In this document: one piece after another, positions 1 to 5,888 of the stretch
How positions within the stretch are numbered: position 1 is the first letter of the stretch
Layout: each line of letters opens with the position of its first letter
Assembly (NCBI GenBank): GCA_030043455.1
Contig: JASHXQ010000023.1
Location: forward strand, 1 to 7,784
Direction: 5' to 3'
From: Nitrososphaerales archaeon
Lineage (GTDB): Archaea > Thermoproteota > Nitrososphaeria > Nitrososphaerales > CADDZS01
DNA: 7,784 nucleotides
Program-made: the position numbers and the translations under genes
Notes under the pieces: model-generated
The model's input: only the letters and a program-made list of their open reading frames with translations
Told to the model about the DNA's origin: nothing
Database searches by the model: none

Positions 1-170
1 GACAGCTGTCGAGAATTTTCAAACCAATTGACAGTTATCCCGCGGAGGCCTCGAACGACTGTTGATCTTACCAGTTTAATATTGACAAATCGAAAAATTG
101 GAGCCTGTTCTTCGACCTAGAGTTATATGGTGGATCATTTTCATGATATCGAATTAGCGTTCAGAGGCAT
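1..170. other. Upstream region without a supported gene
   Basis: The window opens with the palindrome GACAGCTGTC (1-10). One forward frame is open from base 1 to a TAG at about 118-120 and another to a TGA at about 61-63. Either could be the tail of a gene ending inside the window, but the short peptides show no recognisable family. Apart from the TATA-like elements noted above, I see nothing I can support. Confidence 0.3.
122..128 (+). promoter_or_regulatory. TATA-like box upstream of the PRC-barrel/DUF2267 gene
   Basis: The AT-rich heptamer gTTATATg lies about 45 nt before the TTG start at 171. An archaeal TATA box at this place would put the transcription start near 150 and give a leader of about 20 nt. 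A second AT-rich stretch (TTTAATATT, about 75-83) is an alternative. The call rests on spacing and composition only. Confidence 0.3.
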
Positions 171-836
171 TTGCGACCGGGTAATACCACAGACCAACAG
201 CAGGAACAGCAGCGAATCCCCAGATTGGGGAGCGAGGTCCGTTTCGAAGACGGAATGACTGCTGGACGCGTGCGGGCCCTCAACCTTGACACCTTCGTAG
301 TCATACGAGGAAAGAAGAGAATCCGAAGATTGGTACTACCCTACGATTCTATTTCCTCTATAGGTAACAGGGTTGTAATCCTCCGGGCGACCAAGGCCGA
401 TGTCTTAGAGAGTCGATCCCGCCTCTTATCAGGCGACCGAGAGCTCATTACCAAGAAAAGGTTTCTTCGGGAACTAGATCAGAGGCTGGAGCTCGACAAC
501 CTCGAAAGGGCCGAAAGAATCGCCAGGATAACTCTTTACTTGATGAGCAAACGCCTTTCTGCGGAACAGAAAAAGCAGCTTAAGAAGAACCTGCCTGCGG
601 GAATTCGAAGCCTGTGGGCGATAGTGGAGCAACAGGGCTCGGAGCAGTATTTCGATACCTGTGATTTCCTCGAACCGATCAAGAAGCAGGGAAAATTCGA
701 AACCATGGAAGAGGCTTACATCGCCGCCCGTGAGGTTTTCTCGTCGCTTAAGCGGATTATGAGCTCCGTCGAGGCCCTGGAGATCTCCCGATCTCTTCCC
801 AGAGGCCTCCAAGACATCTGGGAAAGTGCCGTTTAG
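171..836 (+). CDS. PRC-barrel-like / DUF2267 two-domain protein
   Basis: A 221-residue soluble protein with no signal peptide or membrane segment. Residues about 19-75 look like a small beta-barrel of the PRC-barrel type: a GSEVRFEDG opening, a GRV turn, short alternating strands, and a closing LPYDSISSIGNRVVIL segment. Residues about 97-221 are helical and match DUF2267: two copies of a module ending in LPxGhxxhW (LPAGIRSLW 141-149; LPRGLQDIW 209-217), each preceded by two amphipathic helices. A charged linker (about 76-96) joins the parts. The biochemical role is unknown. DUF2267 proteins are small all-helical proteins often found near stress or regulatory genes, and PRC barrels often act as protein-interaction modules. 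The start is uncertain: TTG at 171 has GAGG only 3 nt before it, TTG at 225 would remove the disordered Gln-rich head, and ATG at 255 would cut into the barrel, so it is unlikely. It is probably monocistronic, with a decayed gene following it. Confidence 0.8.
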   Translation: MRPGNTTDQQQEQQRIPRLGSEVRFEDGMTAGRVRALNLDTFVVIRGKKRIRRLVLPYDSISSIGNRVVILRATKADVLESRSRLLSGDRELITKKRFLRELDQRLELDNLERAERIARITLYLMSKRLSAEQKKQLKKNLPAGIRSLWAIVEQQGSEQYFDTCDFLEPIKKQGKFETMEEAYIAAREVFSSLKRIMSSVEALEISRSLPRGLQDIWESAV

Positions 837-882
837 CCGTCTGAAACGCTTTGACTGCACAATTCAGCTAGATCCATTACCA

Positions 883-1228
883 ATGGATAATCTACTCCTT
901 CGAAGACAGATTTCCCCAAATTCCTGAATCGAGCTTCGTCCACGAAGCGGCGACGATTATCGGGCACGTTACTCTGGGAGACGAGTGTTTGTCGGAGCGG
1001 TCGCGGTAATTCGTAGATATTACGGATCTATTCGAATTGGTTCCCGCACCTCAATCCAACAGAACTCGGTGCTCCACGCTCGGTCGGACGAGGTTTGCAA
1101 GGTGGGAAGCGACGTGCAAATTGGGCACGGATCTGTCTTGCACAAACAAACGGAAGCATGTAGAGCTCTGCCACAGGGACAAGGTGGGCCGCGAACGAAT
1201 TTCTTTACTCAAGATTGATCAGTTTTAG
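883..1228 (+). pseudogene. Decayed gamma-class carbonic anhydrase family gene
   Basis: Pieces of a left-handed beta-helix (hexapeptide-repeat) gamma carbonic anhydrase lie in order but in different frames. ATG at 883 begins M-D, then one extra base near 889 shifts to the frame reading IYSFEDRFPQIPESSFVHEA and ATIIGHVTLGDEC (to about 988), which ends at a stop. The reading moves to another frame at about 985 with VFVGAV, then YGSIRIGSRTSIQQNSVLHA and IGHGSVLH (to 1143), keeping the three metal-ligand-type His positions. It then jumps back to the first frame for a C-terminal tail, HVELCHRDKVGRERI, ending in TAG at 1228. Between VLH and HVEL intact family members have roughly 65-70 residues, so an internal deletion is likely. 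The family's RGDYG motif reads RRYYG, losing its Asp. The frameshifts could be sequencing errors, but the deletion and lost motif favour real decay. Confidence 0.82.
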
Positions 1229-1271
1229 CTAAGCTTCATAAGAGCATCTTCTGACTTACAGCAAAACAGTC

Positions 1272-1276
1272 GAGGA
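1272..1276 (+). promoter_or_regulatory. Ribosome binding site of the E2 gene
   Basis: GAGGA, within cGAGGATCA, ends 7 nt before the TTG at 1284 and resembles the anti-Shine-Dalgarno partner GGAGGTGATC. It decides the non-ATG start of the acyltransferase gene, because the lipoyl domain begins directly after this codon and no ATG is nearby in frame. Confidence 0.6.
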
Positions 1277-1283
1277 TCAAGCT

Positions 1284-2606
1284 TTGTCCCGAGAATTCAA
1301 ACTTCCCGATCTTGGTGAGGGGGTCGCCGAAGGAGAGATCGTAAAGTGGCTTGTCAAGGAAGGAGATGCGATTAGCGAGGATCAACCTATGGTCGAAGTG
1401 ATGACTGACAAGGCAACTGTACAAATTCCATCGCCCTCCAAGGGTAAAGTGGGAAAAATTCTGGCAAAAGAGGGACAGACAGCCAAAGTTGGAGACGTTC
1501 TGGTTACTCTTGACGATGTCAATGGTTCAGCAAAGGGTTCCGAGGTTCTTCAAGGAGGTGCTGTGCAGCGTGCACCAATGACTCCAGCATCCTCTGTCCT
1601 AGCCTCTTCCCCGAAACCATTGGGCGTCGGAATAGTAGCGACCCCCGCTACGAGAAAGCTTGCCAGGGATCTGAATGTAAATATTGAATCAGTTACCGGT
1701 ACCGGGCCAGCGGGGAGAATCACGGAAGAGGATATTCGCAAGGCGGTCGGGGCAAAAGGCGCGGCAGCGTCCCTCGAGCGGCCGATAGTTCAACCAAAAA
1801 CTGCGATTACTCAACAGGAGACTACTCCCTCACAGGTCTCAACGGTCACAACTCCCGGTATAGCGCATATTGTTCCCCAAAGAATCACCGGGCAGATGGA
1901 GGAGCGAATTCCAGTTCATGGAATTAGGAAAAGGATTGCAGAGAAGATGACCAAATCCCTCCGGACAACGGCCCAGGTGACTCACGTAGACGAAGTGGAT
2001 TTTACACAGCTTGCGGCTCTCCGCGAGAAACTGAAACCGTCAGCTGAAGAGCAAAAAGTAAAGCTCACGTACATGCCCTTCATCATGCAGACGGCGGCAG
2101 CCTGCCTGAAGGAGTTTCCGTACTTCAACGCCTCGATCGACGATGAAAAACAGGAGATCATCCTGAAGCATTACTACAACGTCGGGTTCGCGACTGATAC
2201 TCCTAATGGTCTGATCGTCCCAGTCATCAAAGATCTAGACAAGAAAACGATCTTTCAAATCGCGTCAGAATTGGGCGATCTTTCGGAAAAGGCGAGAACA
2301 GGCAAGATCGCCTTGGATGAAATTCAGGGAGGAACGTTCACTGTGACAAACGTGGGAACTCTCGGAGGGATCATGTCAACGCCGATCATCAATGTTCCCG
2401 AGGTTGCAATTTTGGGAATCCAGCGAATTCAGAAACGGCCAGTCGTCATAGAGGAACAGATCGTTATTCGTGACATGTCCTATGTGTCCCTTTCCTTCGA
2501 TCATCGGATTGTCGACGGGGCAGATGCCGCCAGGTTCACAACACGGCTGATCTCGATAATGGAAAATCCCGGTCTGCTTATGGCAAGCGGTGTCCGCCTA
2601 TACTGA
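1284..2606 (+). CDS. Dihydrolipoamide acyltransferase, E2 of a 2-oxoacid dehydrogenase complex
   Basis: This is the core subunit that takes an acyl group from E1 on its lipoyl arm and passes it to CoA. All three E2 regions are present in 440 residues. The lipoyl domain (1-80) has the E-V-M-T-D-K motif, with K43 the expected lipoylated lysine. The peripheral-subunit-binding domain (about 116-155) reads ATPATRKLARDL...GPAGRITEEDI and docks E1/E3. The catalytic domain (about 207-440) has the DHRIVDG signature with H407 and D411 as catalytic residues. Pro/Ala/Thr/Gln-rich linkers (about 81-115 and 156-206) are typical swinging-arm hinges. The start is TTG with GAGGA 7 nt upstream. Domain structure does not separate pyruvate, branched-chain, acetoin or 2-oxoglutarate substrates, although the single lipoyl domain and LTYMPFI-type core resemble archaeal branched-chain/pyruvate E2s. 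No E1 gene is adjacent. It converges with the prenyltransferase gene across an 8-nt gap. Confidence 0.96.
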   Translation: MSREFKLPDLGEGVAEGEIVKWLVKEGDAISEDQPMVEVMTDKATVQIPSPSKGKVGKILAKEGQTAKVGDVLVTLDDVNGSAKGSEVLQGGAVQRAPMTPASSVLASSPKPLGVGIVATPATRKLARDLNVNIESVTGTGPAGRITEEDIRKAVGAKGAAASLERPIVQPKTAITQQETTPSQVSTVTTPGIAHIVPQRITGQMEERIPVHGIRKRIAEKMTKSLRTTAQVTHVDEVDFTQLAALREKLKPSAEEQKVKLTYMPFIMQTAAACLKEFPYFNASIDDEKQEIILKHYYNVGFATDTPNGLIVPVIKDLDKKTIFQIASELGDLSEKARTGKIALDEIQGGTFTVTNVGTLGGIMSTPIINVPEVAILGIQRIQKRPVVIEEQIVIRDMSYVSLSFDHRIVDGADAARFTTRLISIMENPGLLMASGVRLY

Positions 2607-2614
2607 AATGGCTA

Positions 2615-3565
2615 CTAATGAACCGGTGATATGATTGTGACCGCCAAAATTAATGAAAAGATCCAGTCCGAGAAAAGAGCATTCACAGTAAACGGAACGT
2701 AAAAGGGAGGTGCCTCTCCGGATCGCCTAAATGTTTTGAATTTCCTCGAAATAATAAGCGCGGAGACAACTGGAGCAGCCAGGCTAAGTAACGGTAGGAT
2801 ATTGGTGGCGATTAGGATCCCTACCATGGCGTAGGAGAAAAGTGTCATATAGAGAGACGCTGAAAGGGCTCTTGATCTTCCGAGCACTGCTCCAAGACTG
2901 AATTTCTTCGCCCTTCGATAGACCTCGTAAAAAATCATGTCATGATCTACCAGAATCGTGACGGTCATTGTCCCAACCGCTATTGAGACTAGGAGCGCGG
3001 AAAGGCTCAACGCACCGGTTTCCACGTAGTACGCGCCCAAGACCGGGATGGGACCGAAGGCAAAGAGAATGGCAATCTCGCCCAAGCCTTTTCCCCGGTA
3101 GTCCAGTTTAATCGGAGGTGCCGTGTAGAAGGTGGCGAGAAGAATTCCGGCGACGGCAAAGATGAACGACCAATATCCGACGATAGCGGTGAAATAGAGA
3201 GAGATTACAAGACTTCCCAGAAACAACGAGATGGATACCGCTTTTGCACCTTTCAAGCTGATCAGCCCTCTGGGGAGCGGTTTCCACCCTGCAAAATTGG
3301 GAGGGAACATCGAATTAGCGATGGCGTCCACCCCATTTTGAAAATCATAGCAGTCGTCGATTGCGTTCGCTCCGAGATGAAGTAGTACAACACCGAGTAG
3401 TACGAGAAGAAAGTAACCAATTCTAAATTTTCCAGTATCTCTGAATGCGAGGGCGGTACCCACTGCTGCTGGAAGGAGAATGAGCGGCAGAAACTGGGCA
3501 CGGGTGAGTCGATAGAAGATTTCCAGTTGGCTAATCCTTTTGATTGTCGGCGCCCGATTCTCCAT
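2615..3565 (-). CDS. UbiA-superfamily prenyltransferase, MenA-like
   Basis: A polytopic membrane protein of 316 residues with about eight or nine hydrophobic segments. UbiA enzymes transfer a polyprenyl group to an acceptor such as a quinone ring, heme or a lipid glycerol. The first Asp-rich motif is intact and MenA-like: N67-A-I-D70-D71-C-Y-D74, followed by QNGVD80. The PLPRGLIS loop (97-104) and DYRGKGLGE (155-163) followed by FGPIPVLGAYYVETG also match 1,4-dihydroxy-2-naphthoate prenyltransferases. The second Asp-rich motif, usually N/DxxxDYxxD, reads DHDMIFYEVYRRAKKFSLGA (207-226). A D207/D209 pair is present, but the usual later Asp positions hold F, E and Y. The acceptor is therefore uncertain: menaquinone-type quinone or another aromatic. 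The ATG at 3565 has only a weak purine run (AAGGGA) about 9 nt upstream. It lies last in the minus-strand group, 90 nt after lipB, and may have its own promoter. Confidence 0.9.
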   Translation of the reverse strand: MENRAPTIKRISQLEIFYRLTRAQFLPLILLPAAVGTALAFRDTGKFRIGYFLLVLLGVVLLHLGANAIDDCYDFQNGVDAIANSMFPPNFAGWKPLPRGLISLKGAKAVSISLFLGSLVISLYFTAIVGYWSFIFAVAGILLATFYTAPPIKLDYRGKGLGEIAILFAFGPIPVLGAYYVETGALSLSALLVSIAVGTMTVTILVDHDMIFYEVYRRAKKFSLGAVLGRSRALSASLYMTLFSYAMVGILIATNILPLLSLAAPVVSALIISRKFKTFRRSGEAPPFYVPFTVNALFSDWIFSLILAVTIISPVH

Positions 3566-3588
3566 GGGTCAGTCCCTTCTCATGATAC

Positions 3589-3608
3589 TTACCACTAACG
3601 AGTGGTAA
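3589..3608. promoter_or_regulatory. Perfect 8-bp inverted repeat upstream of the prenyltransferase gene
   Basis: TTACCACT and AGTGGTAA are exact reverse complements separated by AACG, 24 nt before the ATG of the UbiA-like gene and 47 nt after the lipB stop. On the minus strand a T-run (TATTTTTACC) lies at its upstream edge. A palindrome around the expected transcription start would suit an archaeal repressor operator. A lipB terminator hairpin fits less well, since the T-run comes before rather than after the stem. The symmetry is seen directly; its role is inferred. Confidence 0.5.
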
Positions 3609-3655
3609 AAATAGACGATAAGCTTTGACTAAAAGTTTGTCATCGAGGCCGGGAG

Positions 3656-4345
3656 CTAAAATCGAGAAAGCTTCAGACTCACGTCGAAAACGTCGGAAAA
3701 AGATTCGACAATTTTCTCCTTGACGCGTACCATTTCCACAGGATGAGTGAGCTCTTTTTCCATCGAAGTCATAATCCCCGCTTCAAACCCACATGGTTTG
3801 ATTTTCTGAAAGAAGGAAAGGTCAGTATTCACGTTGAGCGCTAACCCGTGGTAAGTGACCCAGTGAGAGCAAGCGACTCCGATGCTCGCGATTTTGCGTT
3901 TTCCGTCCACCCAGACTCCAGTGAGAGGACCCAGCTTACCGACGGAACTCAATCCGAACGGCGCCAGTGCATCTATTACCACCCTTTCGAGCAGCTCCAC
4001 ATACTGGCGAACACCGAGCTTGCTAGCCGTCAGTGAAGTGATCGGATACGCAACCAGCTGCCCTGGGCCGTGATAGGTTACATCTCCTCCTCGCTCGATT
4101 TCAAACCGGGGCAACCCGTTGGCGAGGATGTTCTCCTCATGTGAATTCCTTCCCATCGTGAGCACATGATCGTGTTCGACCAAAATCAAAGAGTCAGGAA
4201 TCTCTTCAACAATCCTTCTTTCGAGAAGTTTTTTCTGGAAGTCCCACACTATCTTGTAATCGGAAATGAAGCCGAGGTCATAAAGTAAGCCCGGCCTTTT
4301 AGGGCGTTCGTGTTGCAATTGTTCCAAAACCAATTTCAATTCCAA
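3656..4345 (-). CDS. lipB: Octanoyl-[acyl carrier protein]:protein N-octanoyltransferase
   Basis: LipB moves an octanoyl group from octanoyl-ACP to the target lysine of lipoyl domains, the first step of endogenous protein lipoylation; LipA then inserts two sulfurs. The 229-residue protein has the family signature RGGDVTYHGPGQLVAYP (85-101), the catalytic Lys in KIASIGV (K151), the WVTYHGLALNVNTDLSFF block (162-179) and the catalytic Cys in KPCG (C185), so it looks fully active. It is cytoplasmic with no signal peptide. The length is normal, with about 15 extra residues at the N-terminus compared with E. coli LipB. The chosen start is TTG, 7 nt after the lpd stop. The first ten codons hold five TTGs (residues 1, 3, 5, 7 and 10), so the true start could be a few codons later; no Shine-Dalgarno site is evident. 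It is almost certainly co-transcribed with lpd, and E2, the expected substrate, lies 1.05 kb away on the other strand. Confidence 0.95.
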   Translation of the reverse strand: MELKLVLEQLQHERPKRPGLLYDLGFISDYKIVWDFQKKLLERRIVEEIPDSLILVEHDHVLTMGRNSHEENILANGLPRFEIERGGDVTYHGPGQLVAYPITSLTASKLGVRQYVELLERVVIDALAPFGLSSVGKLGPLTGVWVDGKRKIASIGVACSHWVTYHGLALNVNTDLSFFQKIKPCGFEAGIMTSMEKELTHPVEMVRVKEKIVESFSDVFDVSLKLSRF

Positions 4346-4352
4346 CGAAGGA

Positions 4353-5786
4353 TCAAGGGGTGCGTCTGTTCATAATATGAATCGCCTTTCCCAACGCATT
4401 TTCAGAGGCTTCCATGATTGTCTCGGGAAGCGTGGGATGCGGGTGAATCGTGAGCGCAATATCTTCTAGAGTCGCCCCCATCTCGAGGGCGAGAGTGGTT
4501 TCACTGATTAGATCCGAAGCTTCTTGTCCAACTATCCCCACGCCAAGCAAAAGACCGGATTCTTTATCGGCCAAAACTTTCGTAAATCCTTCTGACTCCG
4601 GCGAGGCGAGGGCTCTTCCACTTGCAGCAAAGGGGAATTTTCCGGTTTGCAGGATAATGCCTTTGGACGAAGCTTCGTTTGGAGACATTCCAACAATCGC
4701 GATTTCGGGGTCAGTGAAAATTGCTGAGGGGATTGCCACATTGTCGAAGGAGCTATTCATCCCAGAGATTACCTCAGCGGCAACTATTCCTTCGCGGGTG
4801 GCCTTATGAGCGAGGAGTGGTCCACCCACTACATCGCCTATGGCGAAAATATTCGAGATGTTGGTCCTCATCTGTTTGTCCACCTTGACGAATCCTCTCG
4901 AATCTACTTCCACTCCCGCAGTTTGCAACCCAGTTGCAGAAGAATTGGGTTTTCTCCCGACGGAAACTAGGACATAATCTGCCTCTGCAGTTAGTTCCTT
5001 TCCATCGGAAACCTCGAAAACTACTTTGGCTCCGTCCGAGGTTGCCACAGCACTTTTCACTTTACTTTTGAGGTAAATCTTTGCATTCAATTTTTGCAAA
5101 GATCTGGTAAGCACATTCACCAATTCGAGATCTACGCCTGGGAGCAACTGATCCAAGAGTTCGACGACAGTCAGCTCCGTACCAAACAGGTTGGCATACG
5201 CCATCCCAATTTCCAAGCCAATAACTCCTCCTCCGACAATCAGGAGACGTTTGGGCGGCTCCAAGAGAGCGAGGGCCTCAGTGCTGCTGATGATTCTCAC
5301 CCCATCGAATCTTGCAGAAGAAATCTCGATCGGAGAAGAGCCTGTTGCGATGATCGCCTGATTGAAATTCAAAGAGGTGGTGTGGCCGGCTGGATTTTCC
5401 ACAATCAGACTGCTGGTTGAGAGAAACCTGGCGTTCCCCTGGATCACGCGTACCTTGTAAGATTTCAGAAGCTGTGAAACGCCGCTGGTGAGTTTTTCCA
5501 CAACGCTTTGCTTCCACTCCTGGAGCTTCGTGACGTTCACATTGACGGTAGCATCGATACCCATCTTTGAAGCGTTTCGGACGTTTTTCACGAGCTTGCT
5601 TGCAGTGATGAGTGCCTTGCTTGGTATGCATCCTATATTCAGACACACTCCCCCAATTTTGTCCTTTTCGATAATGGTGACAGATTTGCCCAGCTGTCCG
5701 AGCCTTATTGCCGCAACGTAACCTCCCGGACCTGAGCCGATGACCACGACATCAGTGGTCAGATTTAGATTGGAAACAACGCTCAT
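4353..5786 (-). CDS. lpd: Dihydrolipoyl dehydrogenase (E3)
   Basis: This FAD-dependent E3 subunit reoxidises the dihydrolipoyl arm of E2 and makes NADH. The 477 residues show the full family architecture. The FAD fold has GSGPGG (17-22), and the redox-active disulfide is GGVCLNIGCIPSK, with C48 and C53. ATGS (147-150) follows. The NAD-binding fold has GGGVIGLEIG (185-194), and the second FAD motif is NIFAIGDVVGG (312-322). The C-terminal dimerisation domain ends in the active-site HPHPTLPE (H450, E455 as the His-Glu pair contributed across the dimer). No part is missing. The ATG at 5786 sits close to the FAD fold, which supports the start. It is the first gene of the minus-strand lpd-lipB group. 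Its 102-nt upstream region is shared divergently with the OCD-family gene and contains a 6-bp inverted repeat just before the start. Confidence 0.97.
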   Translation of the reverse strand: MSVVSNLNLTTDVVVIGSGPGGYVAAIRLGQLGKSVTIIEKDKIGGVCLNIGCIPSKALITASKLVKNVRNASKMGIDATVNVNVTKLQEWKQSVVEKLTSGVSQLLKSYKVRVIQGNARFLSTSSLIVENPAGHTTSLNFNQAIIATGSSPIEISSARFDGVRIISSTEALALLEPPKRLLIVGGGVIGLEIGMAYANLFGTELTVVELLDQLLPGVDLELVNVLTRSLQKLNAKIYLKSKVKSAVATSDGAKVVFEVSDGKELTAEADYVLVSVGRKPNSSATGLQTAGVEVDSRGFVKVDKQMRTNISNIFAIGDVVGGPLLAHKATREGIVAAEVISGMNSSFDNVAIPSAIFTDPEIAIVGMSPNEASSKGIILQTGKFPFAASGRALASPESEGFTKVLADKESGLLLGVGIVGQEASDLISETTLALEMGATLEDIALTIHPHPTLPETIMEASENALGKAIHIMNRRTP

Positions 5787-5789
5787 GAA

Positions 5790-5805
5790 GAATAGCTAAC
5801 TATTC
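5790..5805. promoter_or_regulatory. 6-bp inverted repeat immediately upstream of lpd
   Basis: GAATAG and CTATTC are perfect reverse complements around CTAA, ending 3 nt before the lpd ATG. The repeat occupies the place where a ribosome binding site or the transcription start would be, so it could act as an operator or a leader hairpin for the lpd-lipB transcript. Its short arms mean chance is a real alternative. Confidence 0.3.
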
Positions 5806-5830
5806 GAGAAATCTAGTTGTAGTCAATTTC

Positions 5831-5837
5831 ATATTAA
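5831..5837. promoter_or_regulatory. Candidate TATA element in the divergent lpd / OCD-family promoter region
   Basis: ATATTAA (minus strand TTAATAT) is the most AT-rich site between the two divergent genes. On the plus strand it lies about 52 nt before the ATG at 5889, and on the minus strand about 45 nt before the lpd ATG at 5786. Either or both genes could use it. With a transcription start about 25 nt downstream, both leaders would be 20-30 nt. The call rests on composition and spacing. Confidence 0.35.
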
Positions 5838-5879
5838 CGGTTTTGGCCACGATGTAACCGAAGATCATTTTTGGAACAT

Positions 5880-5885
5880 GAGGGG
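5880..5885 (+). promoter_or_regulatory. Ribosome binding site deciding the OCD-family start
   Basis: GAGGGG lies 3-5 nt before the ATG at 5889 and downstream of the alternative TTG at 5871. A translation start at 5889 is therefore favoured over 5871, although the spacing is short. Confidence 0.45.
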
Positions 5886-5888
5886 ACG

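Noticed and set aside
1..120. Forward frame open from the window edge to a TAG at about 118-120
   Set aside because: About 39 codons with no recognisable family; a competing frame ends at about 63, so neither can be supported as the tail of an upstream gene.
474..860. 128-residue open frame on the minus strand opposite the DUF2267 gene
   Set aside because: It is antisense to a well-supported coding frame and its translation shows no domain-like pattern.
1037..1228. 63-residue forward open frame as a separate small gene
   Set aside because: Only its last part (HVELCHRDKVGRERI) is protein-like, and that is the C-terminal tail of the decayed carbonic anhydrase; the first half is an out-of-frame reading of the beta-helix.
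2607..2660. Possible terminator between the convergent E2 and prenyltransferase genes
   Set aside because: The gap is only 8 nt and no stem with a T-run is visible; ACCGGT is too short to count.
5278..5646. 122-residue open frame inside lpd
   Set aside because: It overlaps the FAD/NAD domains of lpd in another frame and is rich in Arg, Gln and His as expected for a shadow frame.
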